From NCBI RefSeq assembly GCF_016827595.1, contig NZ_JAECMS010000003.1, forward strand, positions 62,001-126,000: a stretch of DNA of 64,000 nt, written 5' to 3'. Positions 53,212 to 61,376 of the stretch are shown piece by piece. The first letter of the stretch is position 1. The number at the start of each line of letters is the position of its first letter. Under the pieces are notes generated by a model. It saw only the letters and a list, made by a program, of their open reading frames with translations. It was not told where the DNA came from and did no database searches. The position numbers were made by a program, and so were the translations under genes. Source of the DNA: Luteirhabdus pelagi. Its GTDB lineage: Bacteria > Bacteroidota > Bacteroidia > Flavobacteriales > Flavobacteriaceae.

Positions 53212-53958
53212 ATGAAATTACTCGAAGGAAAAACTGCGATTGTTACCGGCGGTAGCCGTGGCATCGGAAAAGGAATCGTTGAAATTTTTGCAGATCACGG
53301 CGCAAACGTGGCATTTACCTATAATTCTTCAAAGGAAGCTGCTGAAGCTATTGCGGATGAAGTTTCCAAAAAAGGAGTGACCGTAAAGGCGTACCAGAGC
53401 AATGCCGCTAGTTTTGAAGAGGCACAGCAACTGGCAAGTGATGTGATGAACGACTTCGGAAGCATCGATATCTTGGTAAACAATGCCGGAATTACAAAGG
53501 ACAATCTGTTGATGCGTATTTCTGAAGAAGATTTCGACAAGGTAATCGAAGTGAACCTAAAATCGGTATTCAATATGACGAAAGCGGTGCAGCGCACCAT
53601 GTTGAAACAACGAAAAGGTTCCATTATCAATATGAGTTCTGTAGTAGGAGTGAAGGGAAATGCTGGTCAGACCAACTACGCGGCCTCAAAAGCAGGAATT
53701 ATCGGTTTTACCAAGTCGGTGGCGCTTGAACTAGGGTCCCGCGATATTCGCTGTAATGCGATCGCGCCCGGCTTTATTGAAACTGAAATGACAGGCAAAT
53801 TGGATGAAGCTACGGTTCAAGGATGGCGCGATGCTATTCCGTTGAAACGTGGTGGCTCTCCAGAGGATATCGCAAATGCCTGTGTATTCTTAGGAAGTGA
53901 TCTTTCTGCGTATGTTACGGGTCAAGTATTGAACGTAGACGGCGGAATGCTAACCTAA
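53212..53958 (+). CDS. fabG: 3-oxoacyl-[acyl-carrier-protein] reductase
   Basis: About 248 residues from the ATG at 53212 (MKLLEGKTAIVTGGSRGIGK). This short-chain dehydrogenase reduces beta-ketoacyl-ACP with NADPH. Motifs: TGGSRGIGKG (TGxxxGxG cofactor site), NNAGITKDNLLMR, the catalytic triad Ser in INMSSVVGVKG, Tyr and Lys in YAASKAG, and the C-terminal VTGQVLNVDGGM. The NAGIT-D-NL-MRM-type segment and GFIETEMT favour FabG over other SDRs. It is downstream of sucD and upstream of a VWA-like protein. Confidence 0.94.
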   Translation: MKLLEGKTAIVTGGSRGIGKGIVEIFADHGANVAFTYNSSKEAAEAIADEVSKKGVTVKAYQSNAASFEEAQQLASDVMNDFGSIDILVNNAGITKDNLLMRISEEDFDKVIEVNLKSVFNMTKAVQRTMLKQRKGSIINMSSVVGVKGNAGQTNYAASKAGIIGFTKSVALELGSRDIRCNAIAPGFIETEMTGKLDEATVQGWRDAIPLKRGGSPEDIANACVFLGSDLSAYVTGQVLNVDGGMLT

Positions 53959-54003
53959 ACCCATTTGAATGTGCTTTTGTGAAGAAAGCATCGAAACCCC
54001 AAT

Positions 54004-56037
54004 ATGACGACAGCTACTGTATTTTTTATCATCCTTGCCGCACTTGTTGCGGCATTGCTGTCTTTTTTGATGTATGGATGGAAAAGTTCGCATCGTGCTT
54101 CACTTCGCTGGACCTTCGGTATATTGCGGTTTCTTTCATTGTTTGCGCTTTTCTTATTGCTGATTAATCCCACCTTCACTTCAGAGACCTATACGCTTGA
54201 AAAGCCCAACCTTTCAGTCCTTATCGACAATTCGGCCTCTATTGAAGCCTTGGAAAGAACTGAAGATGTTCGGAATTCGGTGCAACAGCTTCAGAAAAAC
54301 TCAGCACTTCAGGACCGTTTCAATATAAGCTATTACACCTTCGGACAAACATTTCAGAAGAATGATTCCCTTTCATTTTCAGAAGAAAATACCAACGTTT
54401 CAACAGCGCTTTCAACCCTAAAAAATACACAAGAGAAGAATAGGGCGCCAACCATTCTCATTACGGATGGAAACCAAACCCTTGGTAGCGATTATGAATT
54501 TATGGCGAATACCTACAACAATGCCATTTATCCACTAATAGCGGGCGATTCTATTGCCTATACCGACTTGCGTATCAATCGCATCAATAATAACCGCTAT
54601 GCGTTTTTAAAAAACCAATTTCCGGTGGAAGTGTTTCTAAGCTATACTGGAAACGAAGCGGTAACCTCTGCATTTATCGTTCAGCAGAATGGAGGTACGG
54701 TTTTCCGTCAGAATGTTTCTTTTTCTGAAGAGAACAGCAATCAAACCTTACAGTTCACCTTACCCGCTAGTGCGGTTGGTGTTCAAAAATACACAGCTAG
54801 GCTAGTGCCGCTTTCAGAAGAAAAAAATACGGCAAACAACAGCGCGTATTTTGCGGTTGAAGTCATCGACCAGGCCACGAATGTACTTATCGCAAGTGAA
54901 TTGACACATCCAGATCACGGAATGCTTCAAAAAAGCATTACAAGCAACAAACAACGTACGGCCACCATTCAGAAACCTTCCGAAGCGCTTTCCAACCTGG
55001 AAGACTATCAATTAGTGATTCTTTTTCAACCTACTCGTGCGTTTGCTAATCTTATGCAAGCCTTGGAAAATTCAGGAAAAAATTATTGGTTAATCACCGG
55101 AACGGAAACCGATTGGAGCTACCTTAATTCCTTTCAACAAGCCATTCAAAAGGAAGTGACCAATGTGGAAGAGCAGGTAGCTGGTAGCGTAAACTCTAAT
55201 TACAGCGCCTTTGCTGTCCCACAAATCGATTTTGAATCGTATCCACCGCTACAGACCTCCTTTGGTGAGCTATCGATAACGGTACCGCACGACGTCTTGT
55301 TGGAACAGACGGTTTCAGAATTTTCAACCGGTAGTCCGCTATTGGCTACACTTCAGGAAGGAAGTCGGAAAATAGCTGTCTGGGATGGTGAAGGAATATG
55401 GAAATGGCGGGCACGGACCTATGTTCAGGACAATAGCTTTCAGGCCTTTGATGATTTTATTGGAAATTTGGTTCAATATTTAGCCTCTACCAAGCGTCGT
55501 AGTCGATTAGATGTATCTTCCGAGGCTTTTTATTACAGCAATCAGCCTATCCTGATCACCGCACAATACTTCGACAAAAACTATGTGTTCGATCCACGTG
55601 CAAGTCTTCGCATTCAGGTTCGAAATACGGAAACCGAGCAAACACAGGAGTTTCCATTGCTACTGAGGGAGAATTTTTATGAGGTGAATGTAAGCTCCTT
55701 GGAAGCCGGAACCTATGCGTATACCGTTTCGGATGCAACAAATACGATATCTAATAGTGGTTCCTTTACGATTTTAGATGTGAATGTTGAGGAGCAATTT
55801 TTAAATGCCGACGTTAATAAATTACAACGCTTGGCGTCTGAAAGTTCAGGTGAAGCATTTTACACTGCCGAAACCGCTTCCCTGATCGATGAAATCTTAG
55901 AGAATGAAGCCTATAAGCCCATTCAGCGAAGCCAACAAAAAACCGTACCTTTAATCGACTGGTATTATCTACTAATCGTACTAATCCTTTCGCTTGCAGC
56001 GGAATGGTTTATTCGAAAATATAACGGACTAATTTAA
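54004..56037 (+). CDS. large membrane protein with VWA-like periplasmic domain
   Basis: The 677-residue protein has two N-terminal membrane helices (about residues 5-22 and 35-58) and one at the C-terminus (WYYLLIVLILSLAAEWFIRK). Between them lies a VWA-like domain (about 70-200) opening with LSVLIDNSASIEA (MIDAS-type DxSxS) and ILITDGNQTLGSDYEF, then beta-rich extracytoplasmic modules. The plan resembles BatA-type proteins, such as the one at 1672-3630. Function unknown. It lies 45 nt after fabG and 15 nt before the prohibitin gene. Confidence 0.82.
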   Translation: MTTATVFFIILAALVAALLSFLMYGWKSSHRASLRWTFGILRFLSLFALFLLLINPTFTSETYTLEKPNLSVLIDNSASIEALERTEDVRNSVQQLQKNSALQDRFNISYYTFGQTFQKNDSLSFSEENTNVSTALSTLKNTQEKNRAPTILITDGNQTLGSDYEFMANTYNNAIYPLIAGDSIAYTDLRINRINNNRYAFLKNQFPVEVFLSYTGNEAVTSAFIVQQNGGTVFRQNVSFSEENSNQTLQFTLPASAVGVQKYTARLVPLSEEKNTANNSAYFAVEVIDQATNVLIASELTHPDHGMLQKSITSNKQRTATIQKPSEALSNLEDYQLVILFQPTRAFANLMQALENSGKNYWLITGTETDWSYLNSFQQAIQKEVTNVEEQVAGSVNSNYSAFAVPQIDFESYPPLQTSFGELSITVPHDVLLEQTVSEFSTGSPLLATLQEGSRKIAVWDGEGIWKWRARTYVQDNSFQAFDDFIGNLVQYLASTKRRSRLDVSSEAFYYSNQPILITAQYFDKNYVFDPRASLRIQVRNTETEQTQEFPLLLRENFYEVNVSSLEAGTYAYTVSDATNTISNSGSFTILDVNVEEQFLNADVNKLQRLASESSGEAFYTAETASLIDEILENEAYKPIQRSQQKTVPLIDWYYLLIVLILSLAAEWFIRKYNGLI

Positions 56038-56052
56038 ATCAAAAATATAGAC

Positions 56053-56868
56053 ATGGACAGATTACCAAAAATTGGAATTCCTGTAGTAATAGGAATTATC
56101 ATATTAATTATCATTATCGCCCGATCATCGGTTACCATCGACTCTGGTCAAGCGGGTGTATTATACCGAACCTTCGGGAATGGTGTTGTAACCGATGAAC
56201 CACCCTTAGGTGAAGGCTTCCATATTGTAGCGCCCTGGAATAAGGTGTATAAGTATGAAGTTCGTAGGCAGGAGGTTTTTGAAAAAATGAAGGTGCTATC
56301 CTCCAACGGATTGGACATTCAGCTAGATGCTTCCACCTGGTACAAACCGGAATATCAAAATCTAGGAAAACTTCATCAGGAAATAGGCGAAAACTATCTA
56401 AATAGAATTATTCTTCCTACGATACGGTCAGCAGCTCGTAGTGTGGTAGGTCGGTATACGCCTGAACAGTTATATAGCAGCAAAAGAGATGCGATCCAAC
56501 GGGAAATCTATGAAGAAACCAAGAAAATCGTCGAGAACAACTATATCAATATCGATGAAATATTGGTTCGTGATGTAACCCTTCCGCCCACCATCAAACA
56601 GGCCATCGAGCGTAAGTTAAAGCAGGAGCAGGAGTCGTTAGAGTATGAATTCCGTTTGGAAAAAGCTGAAAAAGAAGCCGAAAAGCAACGTATCGAGGCA
56701 CAAGGTAAGGCTGATGCGAACCGTATTTTAAGCGCTTCCCTTACGGATAAGATTCTTCAAGAGAAAGGTATTCAAGCAACTACTAAGCTATCTGAATCGC
56801 CAAATGCAAAAGTGATTGTAATTGGTTCGGGAGATAGCGGACTGCCGATTATCTTAGGAAATCAGTAA
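56053..56868 (+). CDS. prohibitin family (SPFH domain) membrane protein
   Basis: The 271-residue protein has one N-terminal membrane helix (IGIPVVIGIIILIIIIARSS) and an SPFH/Band-7 domain (about 30-200: DSGQAGVLYRTFGNGVVTDE, PLGEGFHIVAPWNKVYKYEV, TIRSAARSVVGRYTPEQLYS and ILVRDVTLPPTIKQAIERKL), followed by a coiled coil (about 190-235). Prohibitin-like proteins form ring assemblies that organise membranes or regulate proteases such as FtsH. Follows the VWA-like gene by 15 nt. Confidence 0.93.
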   Translation: MDRLPKIGIPVVIGIIILIIIIARSSVTIDSGQAGVLYRTFGNGVVTDEPPLGEGFHIVAPWNKVYKYEVRRQEVFEKMKVLSSNGLDIQLDASTWYKPEYQNLGKLHQEIGENYLNRIILPTIRSAARSVVGRYTPEQLYSSKRDAIQREIYEETKKIVENNYINIDEILVRDVTLPPTIKQAIERKLKQEQESLEYEFRLEKAEKEAEKQRIEAQGKADANRILSASLTDKILQEKGIQATTKLSESPNAKVIVIGSGDSGLPIILGNQ

Positions 56869-56891
56869 AACGTAGTTGCCGATTCAAATTG

Positions 56892-56925
56892 AAAAGCGCT
56901 TACGATTCAGTTCGTTGGCGCTTTT
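56892..56925. terminator. terminator between prohibitin and the symporter gene (stop codon inside stem)
   Basis: Arms AAAAGCGC (56892-56899) and GCGCTTTT (56918-56925), with inner ACGA/TCGT pairing and a T run on the plus strand. The 3' arm lies within the end of the symporter reading frame, whose stop codon is at 56902-56900. Confidence 0.6.
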
Positions 56926-58681
56926 TCCCTTTCTGCCACAAATAGAAGACAAAATAACCGCTGATAGCAGCGACGGTCAATAGAATAGATCCACCAATCA
57001 TATTGCCATAAATGAAATATCCAGTGGCGAATAAAGAGGTATAAACAAACACGATGGCAAGCAACATAGAGGCGAAATCTATGGTGAAGGAATCGCTACT
57101 GTTTCCCATCTTAACACCTTCTTTTTCAGCAATATTTCGAAAACCTTTCCAGCCGTGACCATACGGTTTAATAGCATTATAAAATTGCGCCAACACCTTG
57201 GTGTCGGTCGGACGCGTAAGTAAGGTCACGGTAATCCAGCTTACAGTAGTGATGGCGACACCAATAACCAGTTTTTCATAGTCTTCAAAACCGCTTCCAA
57301 ACTCCGTAAATTCGAATAGCAAGGCAACGACAAAGGAAACAACCATCCCCGTAATTTCACTATAGGCATTTACGCGCCACCAAAACCAGCGTAAAATAAA
57401 TATCAAGCCGGTACCCGCTCCGATTTGCAGTAATATAGCGAAAGTACTCAACGCATCGCGTAACGCTAAAGCTATTAAAGCAGCGAAAATCATTAGAACA
57501 ATCGTTGAGATCCGTCCCACGGCCACCAATTCCTTTTCAGAAGCCTCTGGTTTTACAAAACGTTGGTAAAAATCCAAGGAAACATAGGAGGAGCCCCAGT
57601 TCAAGTGTGTCGAAATCGTACTCATAAAAGCGGCTACCAAAGAAGCTACCACCAATCCCAACAAGCCTGCCGGCAGGTTGGTCAGCATCGCTGGATACCC
57701 CAAATCATGACCCAGCACCGCATTCGGAAATTCTTTTCCAATATCAGAAAGCTGAGGATACAGCACTAAGGAAGCCAGCGCAATCAAAATCCATGGCCAT
57801 GGACGAAGGGCATAATGTGCTACATTGAAGAGAAGGGTAGCTCCAATCGCATTTTTCTCATCCTTGGCCGAAAGCATCCGTTGTGCGATATAGCCACCGC
57901 CACCGGGTTCAGCACCTGGATACCAAACACTCCACCATTGTACGGCTAAAGGTATGATCAGTAACACGAGAACCGATTCGGTATTATTAAAGTCTGGCAA
58001 AAACTGAAGTTTATCGACTACATTTTCGTGAGCCAATAAATTCTCCAACCCGCCAATCTCTGGTAAATTTATTATGTAAAACGCGGCCCAAACCGAACCG
58101 ATCATCGCTATTATAAACTGTAGAAAGTCGGTAAAGATTACACCACGCAATCCGCCGATAGAGCTATAGGCCACGGTTATAACAGAAGCATATAATACCG
58201 ATTCCCAATCCTCCAGATTGAACAACACTCCTCCAATCTTAATAGCGGCTAAACAAACCGACGCCATAATCATTACATTGAAGAATACACCCAAATAAAG
58301 GGCCCTAAAGCCTCGGAGAAAAGCAGCTTCCTTTCCGCTGTAGCGAAGTTCATAAAATTGAAGATCGGTCAATACTTGCGATCGACGCCATAGCTTCGCA
58401 TACACAAACACCGTTAGCATACCGGTAATGAGAAAGGTCCACCACACCCAATTGCCAGAAATACCATTCTGTCGTACAATATCTGTAACCAAATTTGGTG
58501 TATCGGCCGAAAAAGTCGTTGCCACCATCGAGATACCCAATAACCACCAGGGCATGTTTCGCCCCGAAAGGAAAAACTCCTTCGAGTCCTTTCCAGAACG
58601 TTTGGCTACTAAAATTCCGATGATAAGGAATACCGCAAAAAATGCGAGGATAATTCCCCAATCCAAGGTGGCTAATTCCAT
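56900..58681 (-). CDS. sodium:solute symporter (SSS family)
   Basis: The 593-residue protein has about 13-14 membrane helices and the SSS (SLC5) fold: N-terminal WGIILAFFAVFLIIGILVAK, FLSGRNMPWWLLGISMVATTF (TM1 region with the conserved Gly), TFSADTPNLVTD, and YSSIGGLRGVIFTDFLQFII, typical of the family. It moves an unknown solute using Na+. The C-terminus (YLWQKGKKRQRTES) is basic. It is third in a likely operon: OmpA protein, helix-hairpin-helix protein (ends 9 nt before it), symporter. Confidence 0.92.
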   Translation of the reverse strand: MELATLDWGIILAFFAVFLIIGILVAKRSGKDSKEFFLSGRNMPWWLLGISMVATTFSADTPNLVTDIVRQNGISGNWVWWTFLITGMLTVFVYAKLWRRSQVLTDLQFYELRYSGKEAAFLRGFRALYLGVFFNVMIMASVCLAAIKIGGVLFNLEDWESVLYASVITVAYSSIGGLRGVIFTDFLQFIIAMIGSVWAAFYIINLPEIGGLENLLAHENVVDKLQFLPDFNNTESVLVLLIIPLAVQWWSVWYPGAEPGGGGYIAQRMLSAKDEKNAIGATLLFNVAHYALRPWPWILIALASLVLYPQLSDIGKEFPNAVLGHDLGYPAMLTNLPAGLLGLVVASLVAAFMSTISTHLNWGSSYVSLDFYQRFVKPEASEKELVAVGRISTIVLMIFAALIALALRDALSTFAILLQIGAGTGLIFILRWFWWRVNAYSEITGMVVSFVVALLFEFTEFGSGFEDYEKLVIGVAITTVSWITVTLLTRPTDTKVLAQFYNAIKPYGHGWKGFRNIAEKEGVKMGNSSDSFTIDFASMLLAIVFVYTSLFATGYFIYGNMIGGSILLTVAAISGYFVFYLWQKGKKRQRTES

Positions 58682-58690
58682 AAAAGTGGA

Positions 58691-59251
58691 TTAGTGATAT
58701 TGTAGATGTTTGGCTTGCCCGACCCAATTATCGCGTTCAATACGACCTGGGAAGAAGTCGATGCTTTCGGTAATTGCGCGAATGTCGCTATACTCCAATC
58801 GACTAATTTGGGAGTAGGTATAGATGCCTATTTCATTCAACTTTTCTTCAACATACGGTCCGATACCATTAATTCTCGTTAAATCATCTTTTTCATACGC
58901 TTCGGCACGTCCGATAGAGTCAAAATCGATGGTTGGTTTGCTTTTGGTATAATTGACAAGATTATTGCGAGTGCGTTCTGCTACTGCTTCAGGTGAAAGC
59001 GTTTCCTTTTTCTCTTCCTGAATAACCTCCAGAATTTTAGGCTTTATTTCGGTGAAAATGGTCTCGATATTATTTACCTTCTCTTGCTTTGCGGCGTTAA
59101 TTTCCTTCTTCAAACGTTCGATCAGCTTTCGTTTTTTAGACCGTTGAAGCCAATACGAGGCAAAATATCCCAAAAGGAATGATACACACATCAAAGTGAA
59201 GATACCCAACATATCGGGCAACTGCTGAAGAAAAGGATTAATTTGCTCCAT
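58691..59251 (-). CDS. membrane-anchored helix-hairpin-helix protein
   Basis: A 186-residue protein: an N-terminal membrane helix (LPDMLGIFTLMCVSFLLGYF, about 11-30), a basic then coiled region (RSKKRKLIERLKKEINAAKQ and following), and a C-terminal helix-hairpin-helix domain (about 128-175: DDLTRINGIGPYVEEKLNEI, YTYSQISRLEYSDIRAITES). Such HhH_5 domains often bind DNA or pair with other proteins; here the anchor makes DNA binding less obvious. It overlaps the OmpA gene by 14 nt, implying coupling. Function unknown. Confidence 0.78.
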   Translation of the reverse strand: MEQINPFLQQLPDMLGIFTLMCVSFLLGYFASYWLQRSKKRKLIERLKKEINAAKQEKVNNIETIFTEIKPKILEVIQEEKKETLSPEAVAERTRNNLVNYTKSKPTIDFDSIGRAEAYEKDDLTRINGIGPYVEEKLNEIGIYTYSQISRLEYSDIRAITESIDFFPGRIERDNWVGQAKHLQYH

Positions 59252-60224
59252 TGGGATATAATATTATTTCTAGGCGTCTGTTGGCGATTCTCCCACGTTC
59301 GGAAGTGTTATCGTCTATCGGCTCGGTTTCACCTTTAGATAGCGCTCTAATTTTAGTTCTTTCAATCGGTCCTTTGGTTACCAAAAACCATCGCGCCTGA
59401 CGCGCATAGGTAAGTCCCGTATGGTAATTATCGATGGCATTTCCCACATTGTCGGTATGACCTACCACATCGACCGTTGCATCCGGATTTTCCTTCATCA
59501 TCTTCATTACCAGCTCAAGTAAGTCACGTAGTTCTTGGTTGATTAGAATACCACGATCCGAAAAGCGAGGATACACGGTCATCGTTTCAGGAATACGGTT
59601 GCGCATTAATTCCAATCGACCTTCATCTAACGGACGAAACGCAAAGGAAATACCTCTATCATAACGTTCTTCCGCATCAAAACGAATATCCTTTATAACC
59701 GGTTTTATAACAATCTGTTCTCTAGGCACACCAGCTCCCAAAAGAATTTGCTCCATTTCTTCACCTCGCTGAACCCCATAATTCGGATTTTCAATATTTT
59801 CCTCTGGACTGTAGCGCGAAATGATATGAAGCTCCTTATCGGGATGTTCTTGTAAGTAGGTTTGAAGCTTATATTTTATATCGAGGGAGGTTTGTGGAAT
59901 GCTAATCGACGAACTGTTTTTTTGAATCGCAACGCCATCCTTATACTGAAACAATGTTGCACCATCGCTATCCACTGCGGTTAAACCGAAATTCGCGTTC
60001 GTTTCCTCTATTTTACTATCGGAATCGGTAAGGGTATCTCGAATGCTTTCATTCGATTCAGCGCCTGAAGTAGATTGCTTTTCAACAGCGGAAGTAGCCG
60101 TATTTTGCTGCGCCGATTCTTGGGCAATCATGGTATTCTCTTTCGGTTCTAACATAAAATAGAGCCATAGGCCAAAGAAAGCCCACGCCAAAAAGATTCC
60201 AAAAGCGATAAGGAAATTTTTCAT
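59238..60224 (-). CDS. OmpA-family peptidoglycan-binding protein
   Basis: The 328-residue protein has an N-terminal helix or signal anchor (LIAFGIFLAWAFFGLWLYFM, about 4-23), a Ser/Thr-rich stretch, and a C-terminal OmpA domain (about 215-328) with DVVGHTDNVGNAIDNYHTGL (NxxLSxxRA equivalent GLTYARQARW) and GETEPIDDNTSERGRIANRR (Asp and Arg bind diaminopimelate). The middle part (about 75-200, SYKLQTYLQEHP-like) is a second, divergent OmpA-like unit by its LHIISRYSPEENIENPNYG pattern. It heads the operon with the HhH and symporter genes. Confidence 0.88.
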   Translation of the reverse strand: MKNFLIAFGIFLAWAFFGLWLYFMLEPKENTMIAQESAQQNTATSAVEKQSTSGAESNESIRDTLTDSDSKIEETNANFGLTAVDSDGATLFQYKDGVAIQKNSSSISIPQTSLDIKYKLQTYLQEHPDKELHIISRYSPEENIENPNYGVQRGEEMEQILLGAGVPREQIVIKPVIKDIRFDAEERYDRGISFAFRPLDEGRLELMRNRIPETMTVYPRFSDRGILINQELRDLLELVMKMMKENPDATVDVVGHTDNVGNAIDNYHTGLTYARQARWFLVTKGPIERTKIRALSKGETEPIDDNTSERGRIANRRLEIILYPNGAN

Positions 60225-60358
60225 CCGCCCCTTAAAGGTTGTTAGTCAGTTAACTAAAGAATAACCTATGATTCCTAACAAATCTATAAAAATTATATCC
60301 CAAGTTTACGAAAAAGTTAAATAGTTTTTTCACAGGGCTATGAACAATTTATTCTCTG

Positions 60359-60366
60359 TATATTTG
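60359..60366 (+). promoter_or_regulatory. candidate -7 box (TATATTTG) of the his leader
   Basis: An exact TAnnTTTG ends 7 nt before the leader-peptide ATG. A clear TTG is not found 20 nt upstream. Confidence 0.6.
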
Positions 60367-60373
60367 AAGGCAA

Positions 60374-60433
60374 ATGAAGACAATTTTTGTACATCATCAC
60401 CATATTTTCCAATTCGCTCATGCGAGGTGGTAA
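60374..60433 (+). CDS. hisL: his operon leader peptide with four consecutive His codons
   Basis: A 19-codon reading frame, MKTIFVHHHHIFQFAHARW, has CAT CAT CAC CAT at 60392-60403 and another His codon at 60419-60421, far above chance for such a short ORF. It ends at TAA 60431-60433, 28 nt before a strong terminator and 86 nt before hisG. This is the arrangement of histidine attenuation: stalling at His codons when charged tRNA-His is scarce would favour readthrough. The name follows E. coli usage by analogy; sequence similarity to HisL is limited to the His run. Confidence 0.85.
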   Translation: MKTIFVHHHHIFQFAHARW

Positions 60434-60461
60434 ATAGGTGTATGTATATTTATAACCCTAT

Positions 60462-60500
60462 AAAAGCCCGTTTGAGCATTCTCAAACGGGCTTTTTGTTT
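60462..60500 (+). terminator. his attenuator terminator
   Basis: Perfect 15-bp stem, AAAAGCCCGTTTGAG (60462-60476) and CTCAAACGGGCTTTT (60481-60495), 4-nt loop CATT, followed by a T-rich tract to 60500. It lies between hisL and hisG, so it would terminate transcription before the structural genes. Confidence 0.93.
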
Positions 60501-60518
60501 TATGCTAATTCAATTTCT

Positions 60519-61376
60519 ATGAAAAAATTAAAAATTGCGATCCAAAAATCGGGAAGGCTTCACAACGATTCGCTTCAACTGTTGAAAAATTGTGGTATCC
60601 ATATCGATAACGGGAAGGATCAACTAAAAGCACCTGCCAAGAATTTTCCCTTGGAAATCTTTTACCTTAGAAATGGAGATAGTCCACAGTACCTAAAGGA
60701 TGGTGTGGTCGATTGTGCCATTATTGGAGAAAATCTGTTGGTTGAAAAAGGCGACGACATTCAAGTAGCCGAGCGTCTGGGTTTTTCTAAGTGCCGCGTG
60801 TCGCTTGCCGTATCAAAGATCTTTGAATACGATTCGGTTCAGGACTTAAACGGAAAAAGAATCGCCACCTCTTATCCCGTAACGACCCAGAAGTTTTTAA
60901 ACGAACAAGGCATACAGGCTGAACTTCACATCATTAACGGTAGTGTCGAAATCGCTCCGAACATCGGACTGGCAGATGCCATTTGCGATATTGTAAGTAG
61001 CGGTAGTACGCTCTTCAAAAATAATTTGAAAGAAGTTGAAGTACTGCTGAAGAGTGAAGCGGTTTTGGCGGTTTCACCCAGATTACCTGAGGAGATAAAT
61101 AAAGTACTGGATAAGTTTCTATTCCGCATTCGTGCGGTGTTGAAGGGTAAGGATTATCGGTATGTTTTGCTAAATGCACCAAACGAGAAGCTAGACGCCA
61201 TCATGGATCTGCTGCCTGGCATGAAAAGTCCGACCATTCTTCCCTTGGCAGAAGAGGGGTGGAGCAGTCTTCATTCGGTGGTGAATCAAGATGAATTCTG
61301 GGACGTCATCGATTCTTTGAAAGCGGCTGGAGCCGAGGGAATCTTGGTATGTCCGATAGAAAAAATGGTGGTATGA
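60519..61376 (+). CDS. hisG: ATP phosphoribosyltransferase
   Basis: About 285 residues from the ATG at 60519 (MKKLKIAIQKSGRLHNDSLQ); the TTG at 60495 lies in the terminator and is rejected. The enzyme joins PRPP and ATP, the first committed step of histidine synthesis. The length is the long, HisZ-independent form with a C-terminal regulatory domain (about 205-285, NAPNEKLDAIMDLLPGMKSP and LHSVVNQDEFWDVIDSLKAA) for histidine feedback. The PRPP loop is IVSSGSTLFKNNL. It overlaps hisD by 4 nt (ATGA). Confidence 0.96.
   Translation: MKKLKIAIQKSGRLHNDSLQLLKNCGIHIDNGKDQLKAPAKNFPLEIFYLRNGDSPQYLKDGVVDCAIIGENLLVEKGDDIQVAERLGFSKCRVSLAVSKIFEYDSVQDLNGKRIATSYPVTTQKFLNEQGIQAELHIINGSVEIAPNIGLADAICDIVSSGSTLFKNNLKEVEVLLKSEAVLAVSPRLPEEINKVLDKFLFRIRAVLKGKDYRYVLLNAPNEKLDAIMDLLPGMKSPTILPLAEEGWSSLHSVVNQDEFWDVIDSLKAAGAEGILVCPIEKMVV

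Noticed and set aside
60340-60522. 60-codon ORF spanning the his leader in another frame
   Set aside because: It crosses the attenuator stem, has no family pattern, and the hisL frame with its His run explains the region better.
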